Shown here in pieces: positions 51,650 through 60,192 of a stretch of 64,000 nucleotides of DNA (position 1 is the stretch's first letter; each line of letters opens with the position of its first letter). The DNA lies in assembly GCA_024134725.1 (NCBI GenBank), contig CP099863.1, positions 2,165,501 through 2,229,500 of the forward strand, read 5' to 3'. Below the pieces are notes generated by a model. That model was not told the origin of the DNA. It ran no database searches and saw only the letters and a program-made list of their open reading frames with translations. This DNA is from Bacillus sp. 1780r2a1. GTDB lineage: Bacteria > Bacillota > Bacilli > Bacillales > Bacillaceae_H. The translations under genes were made by a program, and so were the position numbers.

Positions 51650-52234
51650 TTATGAGAAGTGACGATCAATCGTCTCATCAATTTGAGTAAAGATTTTTTT
51701 GTAGCCTTCCTTATCTAAATAGCCGATACTTCCGAATAATAAATGATCAACAGGCTCAATTCCTGTAAAATCAAAAATCCCTACATCTGACGTGATTTTT
51801 AATCCTGCCGTCATGCCTATCTCATCATAAACAGCGCTTGGTGTTCCGTGGGTATTAATGATAAGACCTTTCTTTCCAGCTAGTAGCTTAGTAATACCTT
51901 CTTCACCAGTAGCATATGCAAAGCCGTACGCAAAAACACGGTCTACATACCCTTTAATAATAGCCGGAAGGCCTGCCCACCAGATTGGATAGATAAACGT
52001 AATAACGTCTGCTTGTGTAATATACTCTTGTTCTACTTTAATATCTTGAGGAGTGTTCCCTGCCTTCATTGCTTCCATATCTTCTTCTGTAAATACAGGT
52101 TGAAAGTTCAGCGCATATAAATCTCGAACAACCACCTCATGATTGTTTTTTTCTAAAGCTTTAACCGTCGCTTCCAATAAAGAGTGATTTAAGCTTTCTT
52201 GATGTGGATGTGCATAAATAATTAAATGTTTCAT
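51650..52234 (-). CDS. NAD(P)H oxidoreductase, flavodoxin-like fold
   Basis: A 194-residue quinone reductase of the NQO1/MdaB/YwrO family. The ATG at 52234 follows GGAGG; the longer frame is rejected. HLIIYAHPHQESLNHSLLEA (1-20) binds FAD or FMN phosphate, FIYPIWWAGLPAIIKGYVDRVF (about 80-101) is the flavin ring region. It reduces quinones by two electrons. Divergent from an HxlR regulator across a long palindrome, so it is probably induced by electrophile or disulfide stress. Confidence 0.92.
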   Translation of the reverse strand: MKHLIIYAHPHQESLNHSLLEATVKALEKNNHEVVVRDLYALNFQPVFTEEDMEAMKAGNTPQDIKVEQEYITQADVITFIYPIWWAGLPAIIKGYVDRVFAYGFAYATGEEGITKLLAGKKGLIINTHGTPSAVYDEIGMTAGLKITSDVGIFDFTGIEPVDHLLFGSIGYLDKEGYKKIFTQIDETIDRHFS

Positions 52235-52315
52235 GTTTTCTTCCTCCCATGTTTTTTTATATTTAAATTCAAGCGATAATTTCATATTATAGGGATGGAG
52301 GAATTCTGAAAAGTA

Positions 52316-52350
52316 GTCACTTTTTTATGACCTAGTCGTAAAAAAGTGAC
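52316..52350. promoter_or_regulatory. 35-bp palindrome, HxlR operator
   Basis: Arms GTCACTTTTTTATGAC (52316-52331) and GTCGTAAAAAAGTGAC (52335-52350) are complementary with one mismatch around a 3-base centre. It sits in the middle of the divergent gap. Confidence 0.8.
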
Positions 52351-52379
52351 CTTTAAGAAAAGAAAGAGAGTTGTCTTAT

Positions 52380-52688
52380 ATGGCCCAAAGAGAAAATTGC
52401 CCCGTAACTCAAACCCACAATATTATCGCCGGAAAGTGGAAAATTATTATTCTGTGGCATTTAAGCACAAAAACCATTCGCTTTAATGAATTTCAGCGGC
52501 TGCTTCCTGGCATCTCCAAAGGAACGCTTTCCAATCAGCTTCGCGAGCTTGAAAAGGATGGTATGATTCACAGGGAAGTATACAATGAAGTACCACCTAA
52601 AGTAGAATACTCCCTCACTTTTTTAGGCGAAAGTTTTGTACCTATTCTTCAAAGCATGGGGGATTGGAGCAAGAAACATTTGCAGTAA
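52380..52688 (+). CDS. HxlR family redox-type regulator
   Basis: A 102-residue winged helix protein with the HxlR signature: NCPVTQTHNIIAGKWKIIILWHL, FNEFQRLLPGISKGTLSNQLRELEKDGMI and a VEYSLTFLGESFVPIL wing and helix. Cys7 in the NCPV motif matches the redox-sensing cysteine of YodB and HypR. The ATG at 52380 follows AGAGAG. It likely represses the divergent quinone reductase gene and itself. Confidence 0.9.
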   Translation: MAQRENCPVTQTHNIIAGKWKIIILWHLSTKTIRFNEFQRLLPGISKGTLSNQLRELEKDGMIHREVYNEVPPKVEYSLTFLGESFVPILQSMGDWSKKHLQ

Positions 52689-52735
52689 CCTGCTGAATAG
52701 CTTCTGTATAAGAAGTTATTCAACAGGTTACTTTT
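52686..52735 (+). terminator. Terminator after HxlR gene
   Basis: AACCTGCTGAATAGCTTCT pairs with AGAAGTTATTCAACAGGTT (few mismatches), followed by ACTTTTTT. Confidence 0.88.
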
Positions 52736-52863
52736 TTCTTTTATTATCTTCATATAAATTAAAAATCAACAAATGTAAGCGTTATCTTATAAAAATACGT
52801 GTCATCAATACACAAACTCATGAATATCTTTATATTAAAATACAATTAGGAGGCCTGATTGAT

Positions 52864-53100
52864 TTGTTAATGTTAGAAACTGCTAAGCAAATCGTAAAAC
52901 ACGTATACCCGTTTGTCTGTGTAAACCGCCACGATATTTTTAAAGGAGACGTTACTTCCTTGCAGCTCTCAAAATATTTAGACCTTCACCCTGCCCACGT
53001 ACCATACGTTACCACAACAATCATTTATTTACTTGAAGCAGACGGCTATGTGTCAAAACCGCTGGTGGAATACGGAGGTATTCGCAAATGTTTACATTAA
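52864..53100 (+). CDS. Small protein, possible winged helix
   Basis: A 78-residue protein; TTG at 52864 lies ten bases after a strong TAGGAGG, with an ATG two codons later. The open frame extends much further upstream, but that part overlaps the HxlR gene and its terminator, so it is not used. HDIFKGDVTSLQLSKYLDLHPAHVPYVTTTIIYLLEADGYV has the helix-turn-helix and wing rhythm. Function unknown. Confidence 0.65.
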   Translation: MLMLETAKQIVKHVYPFVCVNRHDIFKGDVTSLQLSKYLDLHPAHVPYVTTTIIYLLEADGYVSKPLVEYGGIRKCLH

Positions 53101-53104
53101 AAGA

Positions 53105-53144
53105 AAAGGCGTACTAAGCTGATTAAGCTTGCTACGCCTTTTGT
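53105..53144. terminator. Bidirectional terminator
   Basis: AAAAGGCGTA / TACGCCTTTT with an inner TAAGC/GCTTG pairing, between convergent genes. A sister hairpin is at 56492-56530. Confidence 0.8.
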
Positions 53145-53578
53145 GATATTTTCATCGTAAGTCCTGATCTTACTTTCAGAAACTGGACAAACACCTCTGG
53201 ATCACGAGGTGAAATTCGTATTGTTTTACGCTTGCTGTACTTGATTTGAACTTGTTGAATCGAAAGTGCGGGGGCAATGAAAGGCATTTTGACGAAGCGA
53301 ATACTGTGAATTTCTTTTACATTTATTTTTTTCTTAAAAGGACCATAATAAATGGTTAACGTTTGGTCTGTGAGATAATACCCTGTGCGAAACCAAATCG
53401 AAAGTATGAAAGCTGCAAAAAACGCTAAAGCAGCTAGTCGAATGAAATAATGATCTTGAATAAACGGAACCACAAACACACCCCAACCCATCACAAAGAT
53501 TCCATCTATTAAAACAGCGATACCCACTCCCCAAATTAAGCATGACATCCACCAATCTTTTTTGGATGGAAAGTACAT
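53132..53578 (-). CDS. Membrane protein with bacterial PH domain
   Basis: A 148-residue protein; the ATG at 53578 follows GGGAGAGG. Two membrane helices (about 9-33 and 43-62) then a PH-like domain (YYLTDQTLTIYYGPFKKKINVKEIHSIRF). Same architecture as the protein at 37025-37465 and the YdbS/YdbT type. Function unknown. Confidence 0.83.
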   Translation of the reverse strand: MYFPSKKDWWMSCLIWGVGIAVLIDGIFVMGWGVFVVPFIQDHYFIRLAALAFFAAFILSIWFRTGYYLTDQTLTIYYGPFKKKINVKEIHSIRFVKMPFIAPALSIQQVQIKYSKRKTIRISPRDPEVFVQFLKVRSGLTMKISQKA

Positions 53579-53782
53579 GGCGTGTCCTCTCCCTTCATTT
53601 TTGACACTTTGAGAAAACAACTTCCTTATTTTTAGTCCTTCCAAATGAATAAACACCCAAAAATGATGTAGAAAATAAAGTAATGCTCCTTTTTGTTTCA
53701 ATTATAGAAACTTTAGTTCTTTTTTTGATTTACTCATCAAAACCAATTAGGATAAACAACGTACGAAAGAGAGGTGAGCTTC

Positions 53783-54517
53783 TTGGAACAGTATGAAGTA
53801 GCTACGTTAAAAAAAGGGCTATTAATAATAGACGCTTTACAGGAAAAAGATATGACTTTAACAGATGTCATCCATACTTTTTCATTCAACAAATCAACGG
53901 CATTTCGATTGCTTTATACGCTTGAAATAATGGGCTATGTAAAGAAAGTTGGTCATGCATACACCTTAACAGGAAAAGTCGGCATGTCTTCAACTACCTA
54001 TAGCCCAAAAGAAAATTGGCTATCCGTCCCCCCTTTATATGAATTAAGCAACGAAATTGGTGAAACTGCTTATGTTGGGATTTTATATGGGACAAACGTA
54101 GTCACAGCGCAAGTCGTTGATGGACGTCACTCGATAAGAACACATTCAGAAGTTGGGGATTACGCTCCCGTTCATTTAAGTGCTCTGGGTAAAGTTATTT
54201 TAGCTTTCTTAAATGAAAAGCAGCTGGACAGCGTCTTAAAAGAACTCCCCCTTCTTCAGAAAACCGAGAATACGTTTGCTGACCTTCATTTACTGAAGCA
54301 GCATTTAAAAGTAATCAAAGAACAAGGTTACGCTGTTGATGATGAAGAAACTGAAATTGGCTTACGCTGTATAGCAGCACCTGTCATTGTTAAAGACAAA
54401 GTCCTTGCAGCTATCGCTATTTCAGGGCCAAGTTGGCGCTTACATCGCAAAATGGATAAAGCATTGAGTAAAAAAGTCATTGAATGTAGTTCCAGGATTT
54501 CAGCTTTGCTTTCATAA
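53783..54517 (+). CDS. IclR family transcription regulator
   Basis: A 244-residue regulator. TTG at 53783 fits GAGGTG spacing best; GTG nine bases earlier lies inside that site. N-terminal winged helix (ATLKKGLLIIDALQEKDMTLTDVIHTFSFNKSTAFRLLYTLEIMGYVKKV), C-terminal GAF-like ligand domain (about 75-244) with the typical HLSALGKVILAF and GYAVDDEETEIGLRCIAAPV. It probably controls the MFS-UPF0303-ABM genes that follow. Confidence 0.92.
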   Translation: MEQYEVATLKKGLLIIDALQEKDMTLTDVIHTFSFNKSTAFRLLYTLEIMGYVKKVGHAYTLTGKVGMSSTTYSPKENWLSVPPLYELSNEIGETAYVGILYGTNVVTAQVVDGRHSIRTHSEVGDYAPVHLSALGKVILAFLNEKQLDSVLKELPLLQKTENTFADLHLLKQHLKVIKEQGYAVDDEETEIGLRCIAAPVIVKDKVLAAIAISGPSWRLHRKMDKALSKKVIECSSRISALLS

Positions 54518-54539
54518 TACAACAAAGAAGGAGTCAAAA

Positions 54540-55718
54540 ATGACACAAAAAGTATACCTCGCACTCATTTCATTAGCTATTAGCGCATTTGCCATTGGTA
54601 CAACAGAATTTGTAATTGTAGGGTTGCTTCAAACAGTGGCCAATGATTTATCAATTTCATTAACAAAAGCAGGAACGCTCATTTCGGGCTATGCCATTGC
54701 AATTGCTGTTGGAACTCCTCTCGTTACAGCTTTAACAGGAAAGCTGCCAAAGAAAGGACTTTTACTCATATTGATGGCAATATTTACGGCTGGAAATGCT
54801 ATTTCTGCCGTTTCCTCAAGCTATGAGCTACTCATGCTTTCACGGGTTGTTACAGCTGTTTCACACGGTGTGTTTTTTGCTATAGCGGCTACGGTTGCCG
54901 CTGACATCGTACCTGAAAACAAAAAAGGAACAGCTATTTCTATTATGTTTACAGGTTTAACTGTGGCCACGATTGCTGGTGTTCCTCTAGGAACGTCCAT
55001 CGGACAACATTTTGGCTGGAGAGCTAGCTTTGCAGCTGTTTCTTTACTCGGTGTCATAGGCTTAATTGCCAACGCTTTAATCATAGACAAAGTAAAGAAA
55101 CAAAAACATGCACCGACAGTGAAAGATGTTAAAAATCTAATTAAAAATCCTCGAATTTTATTAGCGCTTCTTATGACTGCTTTAGGATTTGGAGGTACTT
55201 TTGCTCTTTTCACATATCTTACACCAATCCTTGAACACATTAGCGGCTACTCTTCAAGCTCGATTTCACTGCTGCTTTTAATTTACGGTGTTGCTGTAGC
55301 AATTGGAAATATTACTGGTGGTAAATTAGCTAATAATCACCCTGTTAAATCACTACGCATCGTTTTCTTATTACAAGGAATTGTACTGCTGCTGCAAATG
55401 ATTTTATTGCCAAGCAAACTTCTAAGCATTATATCTATTATTCTCTTAGGATTATTTGCATTTATGATGTCAGCTGGTGTACAAGCCTATATGGTAGCAT
55501 TAGCTGAAAAGCTTGTGCCTTCCGCAAAAGATATTGCCTCTGCTTTAAATATCTCTGCATTTAATATAGGCATTGCTTCTGGGTCCACACTAGGCGGATT
55601 CGCAGTTGATTACTTAACTTATTTAGATACTGCTTGGATTGGAGCCATTATGGTCGCTCTTGCGTTTTTACTATCTATTCTTAACTATCGATTGGATAAA
55701 AAACAAAATTTATTTTAG
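54540..55718 (+). CDS. MFS transporter, DHA1/AraJ-like
   Basis: A 392-residue major facilitator with 12 predicted helices. The ATG at 54540 follows AAGGAG. MTQKVYLALISLAISAFAIGTTEFVIVGLL and the motif SRVVTAVSHGVFFAIAATVAAD are those of AraJ/YdhP/PbuE-type exporters of sugars, purines or drugs. It is 22 bp after the IclR gene. Confidence 0.9.
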   Translation: MTQKVYLALISLAISAFAIGTTEFVIVGLLQTVANDLSISLTKAGTLISGYAIAIAVGTPLVTALTGKLPKKGLLLILMAIFTAGNAISAVSSSYELLMLSRVVTAVSHGVFFAIAATVAADIVPENKKGTAISIMFTGLTVATIAGVPLGTSIGQHFGWRASFAAVSLLGVIGLIANALIIDKVKKQKHAPTVKDVKNLIKNPRILLALLMTALGFGGTFALFTYLTPILEHISGYSSSSISLLLLIYGVAVAIGNITGGKLANNHPVKSLRIVFLLQGIVLLLQMILLPSKLLSIISIILLGLFAFMMSAGVQAYMVALAEKLVPSAKDIASALNISAFNIGIASGSTLGGFAVDYLTYLDTAWIGAIMVALAFLLSILNYRLDKKQNLF

Positions 55719-55732
55719 AGGAGATTTACACC

Positions 55733-56200
55733 ATGAAACTTGAACAATTAGAAGAACTAGAAAATGAACTACAATTTCAATCATTTACAAATGAAGATGC
55801 GCTTCAGTTAGGAATGACGCTTGTTCAGTATGCAAAAGAACATAAGAAAGGAATTGCCGTTCATATTGAACGAAACCGCGTTCCTCTTTTTACCCACTTG
55901 ATGGACGGCACGTCCGAAGAAAACGTATTTTGGCTTCAACGTAAAAAACGCGTAGTAGACCATTACAACAGAAGTTCGCACTATATCTCAGCTCGCTTTG
56001 AAGAAAATGGAACAACCCACGACGAAAGCTCACTGCTTTCTCCAGCCGATTACCAAGCAATCGGTGGTTCGTTTCCAATTCGAATTCAAGGGGCGGGCGT
56101 AATTGGAAGTGTTACTGTAGCTGGGTTAACGCCACAGTTAGACCATGACTACGTAGTTGAAGGCATTAAACGTTATTTAACCAGCAAGGAGATAATTTAA
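55733..56200 (+). CDS. UPF0303/HbpS-like protein
   Basis: A 155-residue UPF0303 protein: FTNEDALQLGMTLVQYAKEHKKGIAVHIERN and the conserved KRVVDHYNRSSHYISARFEE and GGSFPIRIQGAGVIGSVTVAGL. Related to heme-degrading or HbpS-like domains; no confirmed reaction. It is 14 bp after the MFS gene, and its stop overlaps the next start (TAATG). Confidence 0.88.
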   Translation: MKLEQLEELENELQFQSFTNEDALQLGMTLVQYAKEHKKGIAVHIERNRVPLFTHLMDGTSEENVFWLQRKKRVVDHYNRSSHYISARFEENGTTHDESSLLSPADYQAIGGSFPIRIQGAGVIGSVTVAGLTPQLDHDYVVEGIKRYLTSKEII

Positions 56201-56490
56201 TGGTAACAGAGCAAGCAACCCTTATTATAAAACAAGACCTTGTCTCTGAATTTGTTGTAGCTATCGGTGAAGCTTTCCCTTTGTTAATTAACAACGCTGG
56301 TTATTTGTCTCATCAACTTATGCAAAGCATTGAGTTTCCCAATCATTTTTTACTTATTGTACAGTGGGCTACGCTTGAAGATCATGTAAACGGATTTGTC
56401 GGAAGTTCACAATTCTCCAAATGGGAACAGCGAATTAAGCATTTTTTCAGTGAGGAACCAACTGTTCTTCACTACTACATGATTCAGTAG
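56200..56490 (+). CDS. Antibiotic biosynthesis monooxygenase (ABM) domain protein
   Basis: A 96-residue ABM-fold protein (ATLIIKQDLVSEFVVAIGEAFPLLINNAGYLSHQLMQSIE, FLLIVQWATLEDHVNGF). Such dimeric ferredoxin-like proteins oxidise quinones or degrade heme, or act as accessory proteins. Coupled to the UPF0303 gene by a TAATG overlap; last gene of the IclR operon. Confidence 0.88.
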   Translation: MVTEQATLIIKQDLVSEFVVAIGEAFPLLINNAGYLSHQLMQSIEFPNHFLLIVQWATLEDHVNGFVGSSQFSKWEQRIKHFFSEEPTVLHYYMIQ

Positions 56491-56491
56491 A

Positions 56492-56530
56492 AAAAAGGCG
56501 TACTATGCTTACTTTAGCTAGTACGCCTTT
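56492..56530. terminator. Bidirectional terminator
   Basis: AAAAAAGGCGTACTA pairs with TAGTACGCCTTTTTT between convergent genes; similar stem to the one at 53105-53144. Confidence 0.88.
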
Positions 56531-56533
56531 TTT

Positions 56534-57520
56534 TCATATTTTCCCGTTCTTTTCAAACTGTTCATCCAAAGCAAATCCTGGCTCCTCAGTGGATAGAAAT
56601 TGAAACCACCTTTTTCGAAACTGAATTTGTGCCATATCTGCCTGCACGTGTGCTTCCATTTTTAATGCTTCTGGTATTGGTCGAGGATGCTGACTTTCTA
56701 CAACGTCTTGATCTTCTTTTAGCACCTTTAAATTGTAGTAACGCATAAAAAAGTCAATAAATGGAGCTCTTTTCAAAAAACTTCTACCGCCGTACCCCAA
56801 AATCAACGTCTCTTCTTCATCTAAGGGTGTAAATGTTAAATACTGAAAGAAGCTTTGCTTTTCTTTATCCTTGGATTTCAATATCCATTGATGAGGAAAC
56901 ATGTACTCTAAATACGCTCCTCCCCCAGAAAAAGAAAAGAAATCGAGGTTTCCTTCCACTTTGTAGTCCGGCACTACGCTCGGCATATTTTTCCCAATCG
57001 TTTTCTTATGAACATACGTCAAGTGAGCGATATCTAAAATGGACTCCACTGTTCGTGTGAAATGTGCTTTCCACAAGGATTGAAAAGGAACAAGCTTATA
57101 GCCGTCTTGATTGATTTCTTCAAAAATAGTAAGCTCTTTTACCTCTTTTTCTGTCTTTGTATGATCAGGAAAAATCCATACAAGTCCTGCTTTTTCCTGA
57201 ACAGGATATGAGCGTGCATGAGCGAATTTCGGCACGGTTTGATCTGGTTGAGATGGAATACAAGCACATGTTCCATCTCCTTCAAACTGCCAGCCATGAT
57301 ACGGACACGTCAGCTTTCCATTTACAACAGAACCAAGAGATAAATCAGCTCCCCTGTGTGGGCAATAAGGGTGAACAGCCGAGATATGACCTTTTTCATT
57401 TCGGAATAATACTACGTCTTTTCCAACAATTTTTCTCTTAACAGGCTTTTCCGATACATCGCTTGAGTAACAAATTGCGTACCATTCATAAGGAAAAACT
57501 CGATCAATATTCTGTTTCAT
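56534..57520 (-). CDS. Rieske [2Fe-2S] ring-hydroxylating oxygenase
   Basis: A 328-residue protein. The Rieske centre is CPHRGADLSLGSVVNGKLTCPYHGWQF (about 48-74). The C-terminal domain (about 140-310) shows the mononuclear-iron region ESILDIAHLTYVHKKT, with the bridging Asp and two His. Closest in style to single-component VanA or pheophorbide-a-type oxygenases. No reductase or ferredoxin gene is adjacent. A palindrome shared with the TetR gene lies just upstream. Confidence 0.9.
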   Translation of the reverse strand: MKQNIDRVFPYEWYAICYSSDVSEKPVKRKIVGKDVVLFRNEKGHISAVHPYCPHRGADLSLGSVVNGKLTCPYHGWQFEGDGTCACIPSQPDQTVPKFAHARSYPVQEKAGLVWIFPDHTKTEKEVKELTIFEEINQDGYKLVPFQSLWKAHFTRTVESILDIAHLTYVHKKTIGKNMPSVVPDYKVEGNLDFFSFSGGGAYLEYMFPHQWILKSKDKEKQSFFQYLTFTPLDEEETLILGYGGRSFLKRAPFIDFFMRYYNLKVLKEDQDVVESQHPRPIPEALKMEAHVQADMAQIQFRKRWFQFLSTEEPGFALDEQFEKNGKI

Positions 57521-57547
57521 CTTTATTCTCCTCCTTTGAAGTTACAC

Positions 57548-57569
57548 TTACTTATCAAATGATAAGTAA
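57548..57569. promoter_or_regulatory. TetR operator before the Rieske gene
   Basis: Perfect 10-bp arms TTACTTATCA / TGATAAGTAA around two A residues, about 28 bp upstream of the Rieske start. The core matches the site before the TetR gene. Confidence 0.82.
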
Positions 57570-57599
57570 AGGGTAAAGAAGAAAGCATGAACGATTTAT

Positions 57600-58229
57600 T
57601 CACGCTTTCTTGTTATCTCTGAAAGTAGTTGAAATGCCAAACATTATAAATTCCGAAAGAAACTGTGCTTTTTCTTTTACTTCTGCTTCGCTCTCTAGTT
57701 TCTCCATCTCGGACTGACTAACCAAGCTCATTAATAAATAAGCATATTGTTTTACTGATGTATTGGCCGGCACATGAACACTTCCTTCATCAGAAGCTGT
57801 TTGTAGTAGAGCAGAGATAGGAGCCAAACAAGCCTCTTCCCACCACTGTCGAAGTACTTTTTGATTCTCATCAGCTATTTCATGTTTTATATCATGAAAG
57901 AGTTGGTTTAAATTATACGGATACGTTTTTAATAAATAATAAATTATATGCTCTAAGCATTCCTGCAAATCTCTTTTGCTGTTAATAATACTTAATAAGC
58001 TCTGCTTCATTTGTTCTAAATTAATCCTCAGCATTTCTAAATAAATAGCTTGCTTATTTGAAAAATGATGATAAAGAGCGGGCTGTGTAATCTTACACAC
58101 CTCTGCAATTTTGCGTGTTGATACAGCACGATACCCATACTCCATAAATAGTGAACGCGCAGTTTCCATAATGAGCTTGCGCGTCTTTTCGCCATCTTCT
58201 TTTTTTAAAGTCTTTGGCTGTTTTGACAT
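57600..58229 (-). CDS. TetR family regulator
   Basis: A 209-residue regulator starting at 58229 (AAGGGTG upstream). HTH: LIMETARSLFMEYGYRAVSTRKIAEVCKITQPALYHHFSNKQAIY (about 15-60). The C-terminal domain is helical. Palindromes with the same core lie before this gene and before the Rieske oxygenase downstream, so both are probably repressed by it. Confidence 0.9.
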   Translation of the reverse strand: MSKQPKTLKKEDGEKTRKLIMETARSLFMEYGYRAVSTRKIAEVCKITQPALYHHFSNKQAIYLEMLRINLEQMKQSLLSIINSKRDLQECLEHIIYYLLKTYPYNLNQLFHDIKHEIADENQKVLRQWWEEACLAPISALLQTASDEGSVHVPANTSVKQYAYLLMSLVSQSEMEKLESEAEVKEKAQFLSEFIMFGISTTFRDNKKA

Positions 58230-58253
58230 ATCATTCACCCTTATATATATTCG

Positions 58254-58273
58254 AGCTTATCAACTGATAAGTT
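58254..58273. promoter_or_regulatory. TetR operator before its own gene
   Basis: CTTATCA-AC-TGATAAG, 25 bp upstream of the start codon, sharing TTATCA-N2-TGATAA with the site at 57548-57569. Confidence 0.8.
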
Positions 58274-58386
58274 ACTATATTTTTTTATTCTTGTCGATTT
58301 TGAATGTGCTTAATTTATTTTATCCTTTTCAATGTGCCGATGCAAAAGCAAGCTATATACGCTGTAATTTATATACTCAAAAAAAA

Positions 58387-58413
58387 GTAGACCTTCTGTT
58401 AAAAGGTCTACTA
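58387..58413 (-). terminator. Terminator after DUF554 gene
   Basis: AGTAGACCTT pairs with AAGGTCTACT, followed by TTTTTTTTGAG on the minus strand. It overlaps the stop codon. Confidence 0.85.
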
Positions 58414-59112
58414 CATCCAAGCATACATTCCCGTCACTAACAAAATGACAACAACAATTGCAGGCAGCAAATTCGCCACCTTGACTTTGGTAATGCCAAT
58501 TAAATTTAAGCCAATTGCTAGAATCATAATACCACCGGTTGCCGTCATTTCGATAATAAGCTGATCCATCAGTGCATCTGGAACTATTCGATCAATCTGT
58601 GCAGCAAAAACAGCTATTAATCCCTGATATAAAACAACAGCTATGGCTGAGAAAATAACGCCAATCCCAAGCGTTGTACTTAGTAACAGAGAGATAAATC
58701 CGTCCATCACGGCTTTTGTATACAATACGTCATGATTGCCGCGAATGCCACTATCAAGAGCACCGATAATGGCCATTGCTCCAACAACGAAGATTAATGT
58801 TGCTGTTACAAAGCCTTCAGCAACACTGCCTTGACCACTTCCGACCTTGCTTTCGATCCATGAGCCAATTGACGAAAGCTTCTCTTCTAACTTCAATGCT
58901 TCACCCGCTACTGTACCGATAACAAGGCTTAAAATTACGAGCAAAAACTGTTCGCTTTTCATACCCATCTGAATTCCCAAAACCGCAATTGCTAATCCGA
59001 TTGCCTGCATAACGGTGGTTTTCATGCTTTCGGGAATGTTTCGACATAAGCTTCCTAAAAGCGTTCCGACAACAATGCCTAACCCATTTGCAAGCGTTCC
59101 TAATAAAACCAT
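58411..59112 (-). CDS. DUF554 family membrane protein
   Basis: A 233-residue membrane protein like YdfK, with about seven helices. VLLGTLANGLGIVVGTLLGSL and the Gly-rich EGFVTATLIFVVGAMAIIGALDSGIRGNH are family hallmarks. The ATG at 59112 follows AAAGAGG. Possibly a transporter; function unknown. Confidence 0.9.
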   Translation of the reverse strand: MVLLGTLANGLGIVVGTLLGSLCRNIPESMKTTVMQAIGLAIAVLGIQMGMKSEQFLLVILSLVIGTVAGEALKLEEKLSSIGSWIESKVGSGQGSVAEGFVTATLIFVVGAMAIIGALDSGIRGNHDVLYTKAVMDGFISLLLSTTLGIGVIFSAIAVVLYQGLIAVFAAQIDRIVPDALMDQLIIEMTATGGIMILAIGLNLIGITKVKVANLLPAIVVVILLVTGMYAWM

Positions 59113-59190
59113 CTCTATACCTCTTTCATGCTGTATGTACATTCAACATCATACTACAAATTATTACATTTCGAAATGTTTTTATTATTT

Positions 59191-60177
59191 TCACAATACT
59201 TTAAGAAGAATTTTTCCTTCGTAGTTCCGGCTTTCAACTAAGCGATGAGCGTCGGCTGCGTTTTTTAAATCAAATACCTGTTGAATAGAAAGATTAACTT
59301 CTCTTTTAGCAAAAAGGTCAATCACTTTTGCAGCAGCAGGAGCTAGCCTCTCTGGAGCATGCTTTCTAGTCGTTCCTAAACTAAAACCTTTTACGCTACG
59401 ACAACTGCTGTGAACATCACTTGTTTTAAAGCTTCCTGCTTTTCCACTGCTGTTTCCAAACTGAACGAGTGTACCATAAAGCGCTAAACATGCTAAACTT
59501 CTTTCCGTAACGTCTCCTGCCATCGAGTCAAAAATAACATCTGCTCCTTGGTCTTTTGTCCGCTTGAAAACTTCTTCAGAAAATGTATCGTATGTAAAAA
59601 CAGCATCTGCTCCAAGCGATTCAACGTATTCTTTTTTATCTAGGCTTCCCACCGTTCCCATCACGTTCTCAACCCCAGCTTGCTTGGCTAGCTGTACAAG
59701 CATGGAACCCACTCCTCCTCCAGCGCTATGAATTACCACTGTATCCGAAGCCTTCACTCGTCCAATTTCATGAATTAGCATATATGATAAGATAGCTACT
59801 GTTGGCATTGCTGCTGCCTGTTCAAACGAGAGCTCGTCAGGAATTTTAAAAACAAGGGCTTCGCTTGCAATAGCGTACTGAGCGTATGAACCACTTTTTG
59901 GAAAAGCAATAACTCGATCCCCTGGTGAAAATACTGAACTTTCAGAGGCTTCTTCTACCATACCGGCTGCGTCTAAACCAAGTGTAAAGGGAAACTCTGC
60001 TTCCCCCTTTCCACCAACTCGTGTTTTAAGGTCTGCATAGTTTATGCTTGCATATGCGACTTTAATAAGAACTTCTCCTTCTTGTCTGCTCGGTCTTGGG
60101 ATTTGCTCGCATTTTAAAACGTCTGCACTTCCAAACTCATGTTGAATAACTGCCTGCATCATGACTTCTTTTGACAT
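59191..60177 (-). CDS. Quinone oxidoreductase-like MDR family protein
   Basis: A 328-residue zinc-free medium-chain reductase. AVIQHEFGSADVLKCEQIPRP at the start, VIHSAGGGVGSMLVQLAKQAG (about 148-168) binds NADPH. Paralogue of the enzyme at 5863-6840, but in a different setting, 15 bp after a lipoprotein gene. Confidence 0.9.
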   Translation of the reverse strand: MSKEVMMQAVIQHEFGSADVLKCEQIPRPSRQEGEVLIKVAYASINYADLKTRVGGKGEAEFPFTLGLDAAGMVEEASESSVFSPGDRVIAFPKSGSYAQYAIASEALVFKIPDELSFEQAAAMPTVAILSYMLIHEIGRVKASDTVVIHSAGGGVGSMLVQLAKQAGVENVMGTVGSLDKKEYVESLGADAVFTYDTFSEEVFKRTKDQGADVIFDSMAGDVTERSLACLALYGTLVQFGNSSGKAGSFKTSDVHSSCRSVKGFSLGTTRKHAPERLAPAAAKVIDLFAKREVNLSIQQVFDLKNAADAHRLVESRNYEGKILLKVL

Positions 60178-60192
60178 CTATAATCCCCTACT

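Noticed and set aside
52636-52863. Long N-terminal extension of the small protein at 52864
   Set aside because: It would run through the HxlR coding region and a strong terminator; a consensus ribosome binding site at 52848 marks the real start.
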